NCBI GenBank assembly: GCA_009693995.1
Contig: SHWA01000009.1
Coordinates: forward strand, 1 to 45,437
Length of the DNA: 45,437 bases
Origin: Alphaproteobacteria bacterium
Lineage (GTDB): Bacteria; Pseudomonadota; Alphaproteobacteria; SHWA01
Reading direction: 5' to 3'
Of the stretch, positions 17,799-25,846 are shown piece after piece. How positions within the stretch are numbered: the stretch's first letter is position 1; the number at the start of each line of letters is the position of its first letter. Below the pieces are notes generated by a model, which did not search any database, was not told the DNA's origin, and saw only the letters and a program-made list of their open reading frames with translations. A program made the translations under genes and the position numbers.

Positions 17799-17829
17799 GG
17801 TGCGAACTCCTGCGATTCGGGTCCGGGCC

Positions 17830-17973
17830 TCAGCCGCGGACGATCCGGCGCGTGATGGTGGCGATGCCGCGCGCGATCCGCCGCGCCGTCTGGCGGATGA
17901 ACTCGGCGCGCATCTCTTCGACCCGGTAGCGCAACGGCGCCGGGTCGATGCTGGTCGGCTGGATAGGGGTCAT
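17830..17973 (-). CDS. Very small basic protein (47 aa), RSP_7527-like in style
   Basis: A 47-codon frame starting at ATG 17973 (MTPIQPTSIDPAPLRYRVEE, then an Arg-rich amphipathic helix ending TRRIVRG). The composition, a short N-terminus followed by an AEFIRQ-type basic helix, resembles the small Arg-rich proteins (RSP_7527 or DUF1127 style) common in alphaproteobacteria and often stress-controlled; this is a resemblance, not a match I can prove. A longer frame back to 18030 is possible. The ribosome-binding site is weak. It is first in a two-gene unit ending at the terminator at 17530. Confidence 0.6.
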   Translation of the reverse strand: MTPIQPTSIDPAPLRYRVEEMRAEFIRQTARRIARGIATITRRIVRG

Positions 17974-18030
17974 GGCTCTCGTCGTCCTGTCTCGGAAGGG
18001 GGCGCGGGAAGCAGTTCCCGGCTCGGCCAT

Positions 18031-18192
18031 CCATTTAGTTTTGCTCGGCTGTTTTTCGTCCGGGTGTATCCTGGTTTCTTCTCACCGCCTCGATCTTGTC
18101 GTGTATTTATGCTAGGTTAGACTTGAATTCAACTGACTTATGGTAATGTATATGTTTAGAAAAACTATATTATTACAGATGTGTGAACAGCC
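18031..18192. promoter_or_regulatory. AT-rich divergent promoter region between small genes and LysR gene
   Basis: The 160 bases between the divergent genes end in an AT-rich stretch (18115-18180) with a perfect 10-base palindrome TTGAATTCAA (18123-18132), plus TATATG and TATTAT hexamers further on. LysR-type regulators normally bind such divergent regions, so this is the probable site of autoregulation and of control of the small genes. I cannot fix the exact -10 and -35. Confidence 0.45.
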
Positions 18193-19122
18193 ATGAGCCG
18201 CCGCCTGCCACCACTCAATGCGTTGCGCGCCTTCGAGGCCGCCGCGCGCCATCTCAGCGTCACCAAGGCGGCGGATGAGCTCTCCGTCACCCCGGCCGCC
18301 GTCAGCCATCAGGTCAAGGCGCTCGAAGACTATTTGGGCGTGAAGCTGTTCCGCCGCGGCAAGCGCCAGCTGCTGCTGACCGAGGCCGGCCAGGGCAGCC
18401 TGCCGGACCTGCGCGCGAGCTTCGACCGCATCGCCCTGGCCATGGAGCGCATCCGGCGCCGCCCGGGCTCGGGCATCCTGACCGTCTCCACCACTCCCGT
18501 GTTCGGCGCCAAATGGCTGGTGCCGCGTCTCGACCGCTTCCGCGAGGAGCAGCCGGAGATCGACGTGCTTCTCTCCGCCACCATGCAGATCGTGGACTTC
18601 GGCAAGGAGGAGGTGGATATCGCCGTCCGCTACGGCACCGGCAACTACCCCGGTCTGCAGGTGGAACGGTTGCTCTCGGACCAGATCTATCCGGTCTGCA
18701 GCCCGCGCCTGCTGGAAGGGCGCCATCCCTTGCGCGTGCCGGCGGATCTCGGCCACCACACTCTGCTGCACGACGAGAATCCGCACGATGTCAGCATCCC
18801 CAACTGGCGCATGTGGCTGCTGGCCGCCGGCGTGAGCGGGGTGGACGCGACGCGCGGCCCGCGCTTCGACAACCCTTCCCTCACCCTAGAGGCCGCGGTC
18901 GATGGCCATGGCGTCGCGCTCGGGCGCCACGTCCTGGTCGCCGGCGACCTGGCCGCCGGGCGGCTGGTGAAGCCGTTCTCGCTCGCCTTTCCAGTCGCCT
19001 TCGCCTACTTCATCGTCTATCCCGAGGCGGCGGGGCGCGACCCCAAGGTGGTCGCCTTCCGCGACTGGCTGATGGCGGAGGCGAGCGGGCGCAATGTGCG
19101 CCATCTGGTTGCGCCCGGCTGA
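18193..19122 (+). CDS. LysR-family transcriptional regulator, GcvA-like
   Basis: The 309-residue regulator has an N-terminal winged helix-turn-helix (about 5-65: LPPLNALRAFEAAARHLSVT, KAADELSVTPAAVSHQVKAL) followed by a LysR substrate-binding domain (about 90-300). The opening PPLNALRAFEAAARH and the segment FGKEEVDIAVRYGTGNYPGL are typical of the GcvA subgroup, many of which control amino-acid or amine catabolism. It is divergent from the two small genes and from hyuA beyond them, and 92 bases upstream of a TauD/TfdA dioxygenase, so either side may be its target. The ligand is unknown. Confidence 0.88.
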   Translation: MSRRLPPLNALRAFEAAARHLSVTKAADELSVTPAAVSHQVKALEDYLGVKLFRRGKRQLLLTEAGQGSLPDLRASFDRIALAMERIRRRPGSGILTVSTTPVFGAKWLVPRLDRFREEQPEIDVLLSATMQIVDFGKEEVDIAVRYGTGNYPGLQVERLLSDQIYPVCSPRLLEGRHPLRVPADLGHHTLLHDENPHDVSIPNWRMWLLAAGVSGVDATRGPRFDNPSLTLEAAVDGHGVALGRHVLVAGDLAAGRLVKPFSLAFPVAFAYFIVYPEAAGRDPKVVAFRDWLMAEASGRNVRHLVAPG

Positions 19123-19214
19123 TCCAGGGCGCGTGGACCCGATCGGCGCCTTGTCCTAGGATGGTGGCATCGCCCAGCGAAGGCTGCGGCGGTGGTCCGC
19201 AGGAGGACAGAGAC

Positions 19215-20129
19215 ATGGCCCGGGTCTACCAGCAGGCGTTCGCGACCACGCTGAGCAACGTCGCCCGCACCGACTATGAGCGGATCACCGTGAAGCCCCT
19301 CGCCGGCGCGCTCGGCGCCGAGATCGGCGGGGTCAACTTGGCGCGCCTGGACGACAAGACCTTCGCGGAAGTCCACCGCGCGTTCCTCGATCACTCGGTG
19401 ATCGTGTTCCGCGAGCAGGACATCACACCCGAACAGCACGCGGCCCTCGGCCGCCGCTTTGGCGCGCTCATGATCCACGAGTTCGTGGCCGGCTTGGCCG
19501 ACCATCCGGAGGTGATGCCGGTCGTGAAGGAGCCTAGGGAAGCGTTCGTCTTCGGCAACGTCTGGCACACCGACATGACCTTCCGCGAGATCCCGCCGCT
19601 CGGCTCGCTGCTCTATGCCCTCGAGGTCCCCGAGTACGGCGGCGACACCATGTTCGCCAGCACCTACGCCGCCTACGACGCCCTGTCGGCGACCACCCGC
19701 AAGCTGATCGACGGCCTGTACGCCATCCACTCCGCCGGCCAGGTCTACGGGCCGAAGGGCGAGTTGAACGAGGAAGGCTTCCAGACCGGCAACCAGGCGA
19801 CCCGCATCCACGTCAAGAAGGAAGCCGAGAAGACGATGGAGCATCCGGTGGTGCGCACCCATCCCGAGACCGGGCGCAAATGTGTGTTCGTCAACCTCGC
19901 CTTCACCACCGGCATCCGCGGCATGGAGCCGGAGGAGGCGGACCCGATACTGCGCATGCTCTGCGAGCACTCGACCAAGCCGGATTTCACCTGCCGCGTG
20001 CGCTGGCAGAAGGGCACCCTCACATTTTGGGACAACCGCTGCACCCAGCATTACGCGCTGAACGACTATCCCGGCCGCCGGCGCAGGATGCACCGGGTCA
20101 CCGTGCAGGACAAAACCCGCCCGCGCTGA
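19215..20129 (+). CDS. TauD/TfdA-family Fe(II)/2-oxoglutarate dioxygenase (first)
   Basis: The 304-residue enzyme belongs to the taurine/2,4-D dioxygenase family, which oxidises a substrate while converting 2-oxoglutarate to succinate and CO2. The iron-binding facial triad is visible: His118 and Asp120 in VWHTDMTF and the distal His279 in CTQHYALNDY, with the 2-oxoglutarate-binding Arg in the RRRRMHRVTV segment. A strong SD (AGGAGG, 19201-19206) fixes ATG 19215. It follows the LysR gene on the same strand. Family members act on sulfonates, phenoxyacids, carnitine-like and phosphonate compounds, so the substrate cannot be named. The second family member converges from the other side. Confidence 0.9.
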   Translation: MARVYQQAFATTLSNVARTDYERITVKPLAGALGAEIGGVNLARLDDKTFAEVHRAFLDHSVIVFREQDITPEQHAALGRRFGALMIHEFVAGLADHPEVMPVVKEPREAFVFGNVWHTDMTFREIPPLGSLLYALEVPEYGGDTMFASTYAAYDALSATTRKLIDGLYAIHSAGQVYGPKGELNEEGFQTGNQATRIHVKKEAEKTMEHPVVRTHPETGRKCVFVNLAFTTGIRGMEPEEADPILRMLCEHSTKPDFTCRVRWQKGTLTFWDNRCTQHYALNDYPGRRRRMHRVTVQDKTRPR

Positions 20130-20185
20130 GTACCGGCGCTACCGCGGAATCGGTTCAGCGTGCCACGCTGGCAACGCCCGCATGC

Positions 20186-20240
20186 TTCGACCAGCTCAGC
20201 ATGAGGGCATATTCTTCGGCCTCACCCTGAGCTTGTCGAA
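20186..20240. repeat. REP-like palindromic repeat between convergent genes
   Basis: Two 21-base arms, TTCGACCAGCTCAGCATGAGG (20186-20206, shown here as TTCGACCAGC and TCAGCATGAGG) and an inverted copy at 20220-20240 containing CTGAGCTTGTCGAA, pair with three mismatches around a 13-base loop. The core CTTCGACAAGCTCAGG-GTGAGG is a widespread intergenic repeat in Proteobacteria. It lies between the ends of two convergent dioxygenase genes, a usual REP position, and may act as a terminator or mRNA stabiliser. Confidence 0.8.
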
Positions 20241-20317
20241 GGGTGACTCCGCCGCGCGCTGATTTCATCGGGGTGGGTTTTGCTCTGACGCCGGAGCTCC
20301 CGCGCCGTCGTTTGGCC

Positions 20318-21193
20318 TCAAGCCGTGGCGTTGGCGCCTTCCGGCACTTCGCCGACCACGGTCGTGCGGTGCATGTAGCGCGGCTGGTCGTCGTCGAAGT
20401 CCACCACCAGCCGGTGCATGGTGCGCCGGTTGTCCCAGACCACCACGTCCCTCTGCTGCCAGTGATGGCGGAAGGTGAACTCGGGCCGGGTGCAGTGATC
20501 CGCCAGGAAGCGCAGCAGCGCGTCGCCCTCGGCCGCGTTCAATTCCTCGAAGCCGACGGTGAAGCCCGGGTTGTAGTAGAGCGATTTCCGGCCCGTGGGT
20601 AGATGGCGCCGCACCAGCGGGTGCGCAACGGGTACAACCCGGGTGTACTCGCCCTCGTAGGCGCCGGCCGAGAACTCGCGCAGCACGCCCAGGTACGAGC
20701 GGTAGGCGTTTTGGAACTCATGCAGCCCGGTCAGGCCGTCGCACAAGAGCTGCATGGCCGGCGACAGCGCGGCATAGGCCGCGGCGAGGTTCACCCACTG
20801 GGTGTCGCCGAAGCCGACCGGCACCTCGATGCCGTAGAGCACCGAGCCGAGGGCGGGCCGCGCGAGATAAGACGAATCCGAGTGCCAGTACTCCCCGGCA
20901 TAGGCCCGCCCCAGCCGCTTTTCCCCCGCCTTCTTGTTGCTCAGCACCAGGATGTCGGGATGGCCGGCAAGCAGGTTGTCGGCGAGGACGTGGCGCTCCA
21001 GCGGGCCGAAGATCCGGCTGAACGCGATCTGCTGCTCGGGCGTGAGCCGTTGGTCGCGGATCACGATCACGGCATGATTCCAGAGCGCGCGGCGAACCGT
21101 CTCCGCCGCGTCTTCGGCGAGCGGTCGCGACAGATCGACGCCCCGGACTTCGGCGCCGAGAGCGGTCGCGAGGCGGTGTACCTGGATGGCCAT
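20318..21193 (-). CDS. TauD/TfdA-family Fe(II)/2-oxoglutarate dioxygenase (second)
   Basis: The 291-residue enzyme keeps the facial triad: His104 and Asp106 in EYWHSDSSY and the distal His in RRTMHRLVVDF, followed by the Arg of YMHRTTVVGE. It differs clearly from the first dioxygenase in the window, so the two are not a recent duplication. GGAGGAG lies about eight bases before ATG 21193. Downstream on the same strand, after a 20-base gap in the other direction of reading, lies the DapA-family gene whose product would be upstream in transcription order (its 3' end is at 21214), so dapA-like gene and dioxygenase may be one operon. The substrate is unknown. Confidence 0.9.
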   Translation of the reverse strand: MAIQVHRLATALGAEVRGVDLSRPLAEDAAETVRRALWNHAVIVIRDQRLTPEQQIAFSRIFGPLERHVLADNLLAGHPDILVLSNKKAGEKRLGRAYAGEYWHSDSSYLARPALGSVLYGIEVPVGFGDTQWVNLAAAYAALSPAMQLLCDGLTGLHEFQNAYRSYLGVLREFSAGAYEGEYTRVVPVAHPLVRRHLPTGRKSLYYNPGFTVGFEELNAAEGDALLRFLADHCTRPEFTFRHHWQQRDVVVWDNRRTMHRLVVDFDDDQPRYMHRTTVVGEVPEGANATA

Positions 21194-21213
21194 CAGCGAA
21201 ACTCCTCCAAGTC

Positions 21214-22119
21214 TCAGTCGGCGGCGGCGCGTACGACGTTCCGCTTCAGCCGCAGAAGCGCGTCCTCGATTCTCTGCCGCTGAACGGCGGACGCGGGCGG
21301 CATCGGCGCGCGCGGGAATCCCGCGTCGCAGCCCTGAAGCGCGAGCGCCTGCTTCACGGTCGCCGGCAGGTTGTCGCCGGCAAGGGCGCCCCAGAGGCCG
21401 AGCAGGCTCTCGTGCAGCTCCTTGGCGCTAGCATAATCGCCTCGCTCCACCGCGTTCCAAAGCGCCACGCAGGGCCCCGGCGCCGCGGTCGGCATCGCGC
21501 CGATGGCGCCGTGGGCACCGAGCGCGAAGGCCGGATAGAGCAGGGGATCGACCGCGGTGATGATGCGCTTGGCGGCCGGCGCCATGACCAGCAGGTCGGC
21601 GAGCAGCTTGAGGTCGCCGTTCGACTGCTTGACGCCGATCACCAGCGGCACCTCGCCCATGATCCGATACAGGAGCTGGGGCGAAAGATACGACCACGGC
21701 ACCACGTTGTAGATCAGGATCGGCAGCCGGATCTCCTCTGCGAGCGCGCGGAAACGGGCCAGCATGTGCTCGTCGTCCGGGCGCCAGAGATAGTGCACCG
21801 GCGTCACTTACAGCGCGGCGACACCGAGATCGGCGACCGCCTTGCCGTACCGGATCGCCTGGCGGGTGGAATCGACGATGATGCCGGCGATCACCGGCAC
21901 CCGCCCCGCCGCCGCCTCAATCGTCGTCGCGACCACCCGGCGCAACTCGTCGGCGTCCAGCTTCTCGCCCTCGCCGGTCGAGCCGCCGGGACAGAGCCCA
22001 TGGACCCCGTAGTCGAGCAGGAACCGGGTCTCGCGCCGCAGCGCCTCCAGGTCGAGCGATCCGTCCGCCGTGAACGGCGTGACCATGGGCGGAATGATGC
22101 CGCGGATTGCTTCGTGCAT
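21214..22119 (-). pseudogene. Dihydrodipicolinate synthase (DapA)-family gene interrupted by an in-frame TAA
   Basis: The gene encodes a typical 300-residue DapA/NAL-family (class I aldolase) protein starting at ATG 22119 (MHEAIRGIIPPMVTPFTADG). A TAA at 21808-21810 splits it after DLGVAAL; the same frame continues at once with VTPVHYLWRPDDE. Relatives have Q at this point (AALQVTPVHYL), so a single CAA-to-TAA change explains it. The rest is well kept: the GGSTGEG motif, the Tyr in LIYNVVPWSY and the Schiff-base Lys in GVKQSNGD. It is therefore a recent pseudogene, a readthrough gene or a sequencing error. Members of this family act on pyruvate-derived or other 2-oxoacid aldol substrates; this one need not be the lysine-pathway enzyme. 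Confidence 0.85.
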
Positions 22120-22344
22120 GGCGTCCACCCCGTGCGCCCGAGGTCGGGACCCGAGGATACGCCGGGCACGCAGGCGCTGCAATTGGCGATCGCCGCTCGC
22201 GCTGGGAAAGACAGGGGAACAGCGGAAGTCGAACGCGGCCACTCGACGATCACTGCGGCTCTTCACATGGACGGTCAGAGACGCGCCAAGTGCAGACGTC
22301 ACCGGTTGACGCCCGTTGGGTCGGCGCGCCCCATGGCCCAGAAG

Positions 22345-23088
22345 TCACAGCCCCATTGCGAAGAGTAACAAACCCGAGACCAGGAGCAGGACGAGGACGA
22401 TCTTGCGGAACGACGCGTCGTCGAGCTTGCCGTAGAGCGCCCAGCCAAGCAGCGTGCCTGCGATCAGCGCCGGCACGCCCAGCAGAAACAGCCTAACCGC
22501 ATCCGGAGCGACAAGCCCCACTCCGCCGATGGCAAGAAGAGACATCAAGAAGGTCGCGACCGCGGTCGGCTGGAAGACCGCGCGCTGCTCGTCCCGCGTC
22601 CACCCGCGCAAGCCGCACCAGATGGTGGGCAGGATGCCGCCGAGCCCCGTGGAACCGCCGAGCAGGCCATTGAGGAAGCCGACACCTGCGTCTCCGGCAC
22701 TACCAGCCTGTTTAATCTCCGGCAGCTTGGGTCGGAGCAGACTGTAGACGCTGTGCAGAATCAGCAGCACGCCGACGCCGGTTCGCAGATATGTGGCCGG
22801 CACTAGCTTCAGGGCTGCGATGCCACCAGGAATGCCGATCGCGCTGCCGATAACGAAGGGCAGGAGCCGGCGAAGATTGATCGTGCTGCGCAGCTTCCAG
22901 ACCGCATAGCCCTGCACCAGTAGGGCGTAGGCGAGGACCAAGGTCGTAGTCTGCAGTGGCGTCAGGACATGCAGCCATATGCCGGCGGCCACCATGCCGA
23001 AGGCGAAGCCCGCGAGGCCCGTGACGAAAGCGGCGGAGAACGTGCCAACCAGGAAGACGACGAGATCGACTGGGAGCGTGAAGTCCAT
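22345..23088 (-). CDS. TauE/SafE-family (TSUP) membrane permease
   Basis: This 247-residue protein with about eight membrane helices belongs to the TauE/SafE sulfite/organosulfur exporter family. The two internal repeats are visible: GTFSAAFVTGLAGFAFGMVA near the N-terminus and VGFLNGLLGGSTGLGGILP in the middle, with the conserved short motif PTIWCGLRGW after the second. Members export sulfite, sulfoacetate or similar small anions. It lies 49 bases downstream of the rhodanese-ChrB gene, and a sulfur-handling rhodanese beside it fits an oxyanion or sulfur role. There is no strong SD before ATG 23088. Confidence 0.88.
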   Translation of the reverse strand: MDFTLPVDLVVFLVGTFSAAFVTGLAGFAFGMVAAGIWLHVLTPLQTTTLVLAYALLVQGYAVWKLRSTINLRRLLPFVIGSAIGIPGGIAALKLVPATYLRTGVGVLLILHSVYSLLRPKLPEIKQAGSAGDAGVGFLNGLLGGSTGLGGILPTIWCGLRGWTRDEQRAVFQPTAVATFLMSLLAIGGVGLVAPDAVRLFLLGVPALIAGTLLGWALYGKLDDASFRKIVLVLLLVSGLLLFAMGL

Positions 23089-23137
23089 GATGGTGTGCCC
23101 GTGGCGAGCGTGGGACTGATCGAGGATGAGCAGCCCG

Positions 23138-23931
23138 TCAGCCGTGCGTCTCGTCGGTGCCGTCCCGACACCAGCGATAGAACGCGTCGTAAAGCGGCAA
23201 TGCAGCGTCGAGCTGGACCAGATCGTCCCGGTACATGCGTGAATAGCCGAGAGAGGCTGCGAGCAAACCCGCCGACTGCGGCGTCAGATCAGGCAGCCCG
23301 GTATCAGCGCCGCGCACGATCAGGGCCAGACGAGACAAGGGTTCCGTCTGGAAGTTGAATTCTTCGAGCATCACGTCGAACGTGCAAGCGTCCCCGCGGT
23401 CGTTCCAGACGCCATGGCCGGTGTCGAACGGCGTTGCCTTGAAGCGCTCGGCAATGGTCGGTACCTCGGACGGGGCAACGAATAGGAATACAGCCTTGGG
23501 GTCGATGAAACGACGGATCAGCCACGGGCAGGCGATCCGAACAACTTTGGGACGCGCTCGCGTCACCCATATTGTCTGGCCCGTTTCGTCGCGTTCCGGC
23601 AGCCTGTCGGTGCGCATGAGCGGCTGATCAGCTTTGCGCCACGCCTCGAAGCCGCCCTCGAGCGTCTGTGCGTCGATGCCGCCGTGTCGAAGCCAGGCCG
23701 CGGTTCCTTGGCTGATGTCGCGGCCGTCCCGGCAATAGACGACGACGCGCTGGCCGGAGTAGCTGTTGGCCCAGCTCGATAGCGCACGAAAATCATGTGA
23801 CGGGCCGCCGGCAGAAAAAGCGGATCGGACTTGAACTCCTCCGGCGCTCGCACGTCGAGGAGCGCTGGCGAGCCTGGCAGGCCAACAAACCGGGATAGCT
23901 GCGAGACGGTGATCTCGGTTGGTGACGGCAC
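23138..23931 (-). pseudogene. Rhodanese-ChrB_C fusion protein gene with a frameshift
   Basis: The N-terminal part (from GTG 23931, PSPTEITVSQLSRFVG, ALLDVRAPEEFKSDP) is the first half of a rhodanese domain. The rhodanese then continues in another frame: ALSSWANSYSGQRVVVYCRDG with the active-site Cys in VVVYCRDGRDIS, then LEGGFEAWRKADQPL, leading directly into the chromate-resistance ChrB C-terminal domain (VVRIACPWLIRRFIDP, CTFDVMLEEF, SRMYRDDL, DAFYRWCRDGTDETH). Adding one base in the T5 run (A5 at 23815-23819 on the plus strand) restores one open frame. ChrB_C-rhodanese fusions usually accompany chromate or sulfur transporters; a TauE/SafE permease follows here. An intact ChrB_C could still be translated from ATG 23617. 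Confidence 0.82.
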
Positions 23932-24154
23932 GGCGTCCGCCGCTTCAACTAGGGCCAGGACGCGATACTTCGGCTGCCGCCTCACGGGGTAATCGCGGTC
24001 CACCCCATGATCGAATGGCACAGCAGGGCGGAGCAGATGTCAAGCCGCTTGGCGCCGCGATTGGCAATCGCTGTTCACCCGCCGCCGCGTCGTGCTAACC
24101 ATGCGCGGCCGCGCCGAGGGCGGCCTCAAGCGCTTAGACAATCGGGAGTACGCA

Positions 24155-25084
24155 ATGGCTGAGAAAGTCGCAGTGATTGGTCGTGGACTGGTGGGTCGCG
24201 CCTGGTCGGTCGGGTTCGCCCGGGCCGGTTGGGACGTGGCGCTCACGGGCCGGCCGGGCACCGATCCGGCGCCGGCGTTCGCCGCCATCGACCGCAATCT
24301 CGCCGACCTCGAGAAGCTCGGCGAGATTCCCTCCGCCAAGCAGGCGCGCGCGCGCATCACCGCCGCCGCCGATCTCGCGACCGCGCTCCAGGGCGCGACC
24401 ATCGCCATCGAGAACTACCCCGAGGACCGCGCGATCAAGCGTGCGGTGTTCACGGAGATGGACCGGCTGGCGGCGCGCGACGTGATCCTCTGCAGCTCGG
24501 CCTCCGGCATCACCACCACCGAGATCGCGAGTGGCTTGCCCGGCGAAGCGCGTATCGTCGTTACCCACCCCTGCAACCCGCCGTCCTTCCTGCGCGTGGT
24601 GGAGCTGGCGCCCGCGCCCTTCACCGCGCCCGCGGTGGTGGCGCGCTGCCGCGAGATCATGGAATCGATCGGCAAGTCGGTGACTTTGGTGAAGAAGGAG
24701 ATCGAGGGTTTCATTCTCAACCGCCTGCACATCGCCCTGGTGGTCGAGGCGCTCAGGCTGGTGGATCAGGGCTATGTCTCGGCCGAGGACCTGGAGAAGG
24801 TGGTCAAGGACGGCGTCGGCCCGCGCTGGGCGCTGATGGGGCCGTTCGAGACCCTCGACCTCAACGGCAGCGGCTTCAAGACCCTGCTCGGCGGCGGCTA
24901 CGGCACCTTGATCAAGCAGCTCTACTCCGACCGCCCCTGGCGCCCCGAGGTGATCGACCAGATCCAGGAGGCGCGGCGCAAGGCGCTCCCCATCGACAAG
25001 CTGGACAACCGCCGCGCCTGGCGCGACCGCTACCTGATGCAGATCGACCAGCTGAAGCAGAAGGCCAACGCCGAGGTGATGTAG
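24155..25084 (+). CDS. 3-hydroxyacyl-CoA dehydrogenase family protein (lambda-crystallin/L-gulonate dehydrogenase type)
   Basis: This 309-residue NAD(P)-dependent enzyme has an N-terminal Rossmann domain with VAVIGRGLVGRAWSVGFARA (GxGxxG) and a C-terminal helical 3HCDH domain. The catalytic His-Glu-type centre of the family is suggested by THPCNPPSFLRVVEL and the motif KKEIEGFILNRLHIALVVEA. The single-domain length fits the lambda-crystallin branch (short 3-hydroxyacyl-CoA, L-carnitine or L-gulonate dehydrogenases) rather than FadB. GGGAG eight bases upstream supports ATG 24155; the longer frame from 24092 is not needed. It is divergent from the rhodanese-ChrB gene. Confidence 0.87.
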   Translation: MAEKVAVIGRGLVGRAWSVGFARAGWDVALTGRPGTDPAPAFAAIDRNLADLEKLGEIPSAKQARARITAAADLATALQGATIAIENYPEDRAIKRAVFTEMDRLAARDVILCSSASGITTTEIASGLPGEARIVVTHPCNPPSFLRVVELAPAPFTAPAVVARCREIMESIGKSVTLVKKEIEGFILNRLHIALVVEALRLVDQGYVSAEDLEKVVKDGVGPRWALMGPFETLDLNGSGFKTLLGGGYGTLIKQLYSDRPWRPEVIDQIQEARRKALPIDKLDNRRAWRDRYLMQIDQLKQKANAEVM

Positions 25085-25113
25085 GCGTGGTCAACGGTGG
25101 GGTCGCGGCCGCC

Positions 25114-25401
25114 TTACCCGCCTGAGCCGGAACTGACCTTGGCGTATTCCGGGTGGGTGCGGGCGAAATGGCAGAGCGCCGCCGGCAGGCGCCGAGCATG
25201 GGCGCGATTGCCGCGTGCCTCGGCGGCGGCAATGTCGTCCACGGACATGCGCTTGATCGCCGGCACCCCTTCCGGTGTCTGCACCATGTAGGCGGCAAGT
25301 TCGACGGCGATGATTTCCGGCAGGTGTTCATGCTCGGCGATCGCGTCGATCTCCTCCTTGGTGAGGCCGCAGAGGTCGATACAGTCCTTCAGCGTCAGCA
25401 T
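25114..25401 (-). CDS. Small conserved hypothetical protein (95 aa)
   Basis: The protein starts MLTLKDCIDLCGLTKEEIDA and is rich in helices and acidic residues, with AIAEHEHLPEIIAVELAAYM and a later basic ARGNRAHARRLPAAL. I have seen this pattern (a CGLT-EEI-AIAEHEH core) in short conserved proteins of alphaproteobacteria, with no known function. No signal peptide, membrane segment or metal motif is visible. It is alone on the minus strand between two catabolic genes, with a non-coding region upstream. Confidence 0.7.
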   Translation of the reverse strand: MLTLKDCIDLCGLTKEEIDAIAEHEHLPEIIAVELAAYMVQTPEGVPAIKRMSVDDIAAAEARGNRAHARRLPAALCHFARTHPEYAKVSSGSGG

Positions 25402-25485
25402 GACCGGTCCAACCTTGCAGGCGTGAATCAGAATACGCGCACGCGCCGGCCGGCCGATTGAGCAAGATCAAGCGGGAGAGGGGAA

Positions 25486-25515
25486 GCGCCGGCGGCGTTG
25501 GGGGACCGCCGGCGC
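25486..25515. repeat. Perfect 10-bp inverted repeat (hairpin)
   Basis: GCGCCGGCGG and CCGCCGGCGC flank a 10-base loop. It is not followed by a T-tract in either direction. It lies upstream of the small gene at 25401 and of the acyl-CoA ligase gene, so it is either a structural RNA element or a regulatory site. Confidence 0.55.
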
Positions 25516-25668
25516 TCACTCGGAGCGGACCGCGGGGGCGGTCGCGCGTTGCCCAGGCCATTATGTGGCCGGGCATTACCGCCCCCTCCAGCGGCGGCAC
25601 AGGCGGCAGGGCCGTAGCCGGGCGTGGCGTAACCGGGTGGCGGGGGGGGCACCCGATCCCTGAATGAC

Positions 25669-25688
25669 CCGTTCGCTCGCGCGAACGG
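25669..25688. repeat. Perfect 8-bp palindromic hairpin with a 4-base loop (possible operator)
   Basis: CCGTTCGC-TCGC-GCGAACGG is a perfect dyad of 20 bases about 160 bases upstream of the acyl-CoA ligase start. Its size and symmetry suit a TetR- or similar dimer-binding operator, but no such regulator is nearby. Confidence 0.5.
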
Positions 25689-25846
25689 ACTCGATCAATG
25701 CGCAGCACGAACCGTGCCAGATTCCCACACCAACGTGGAATCAAGGGGTTGATCGCGGCGCGGCGGAATCGAGAGAGTTAAACTGTCAAGATTTCCGGCG
25801 CCTTTTCCCCGTTTATAGTGGCGATCGAGCGAGGTTCGGGCGGGAT

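Larger units (their letters stand above)
25402..25846. other. Non-coding divergent region with two perfect hairpins
   Basis: About 445 bases without a convincing gene; short frames here are low-complexity Pro/Arg/Gly and lack ribosome-binding sites. Two perfect inverted repeats lie inside (25486-25515 and 25669-25688), and TATAGT at 25814-25819 is a possible -10 for the acyl-CoA ligase gene. A run of eight or more G at about 25642-25650 is also present. Confidence 0.5.

Noticed and set aside
25428-25652. A Pro/Gly-rich small protein on the minus strand (MPPPPPGYATPGYGPAACAA)
   Set aside because: Low-complexity frame without ribosome-binding site, crossing the hairpin region; composition is explained by local GC-rich sequence.
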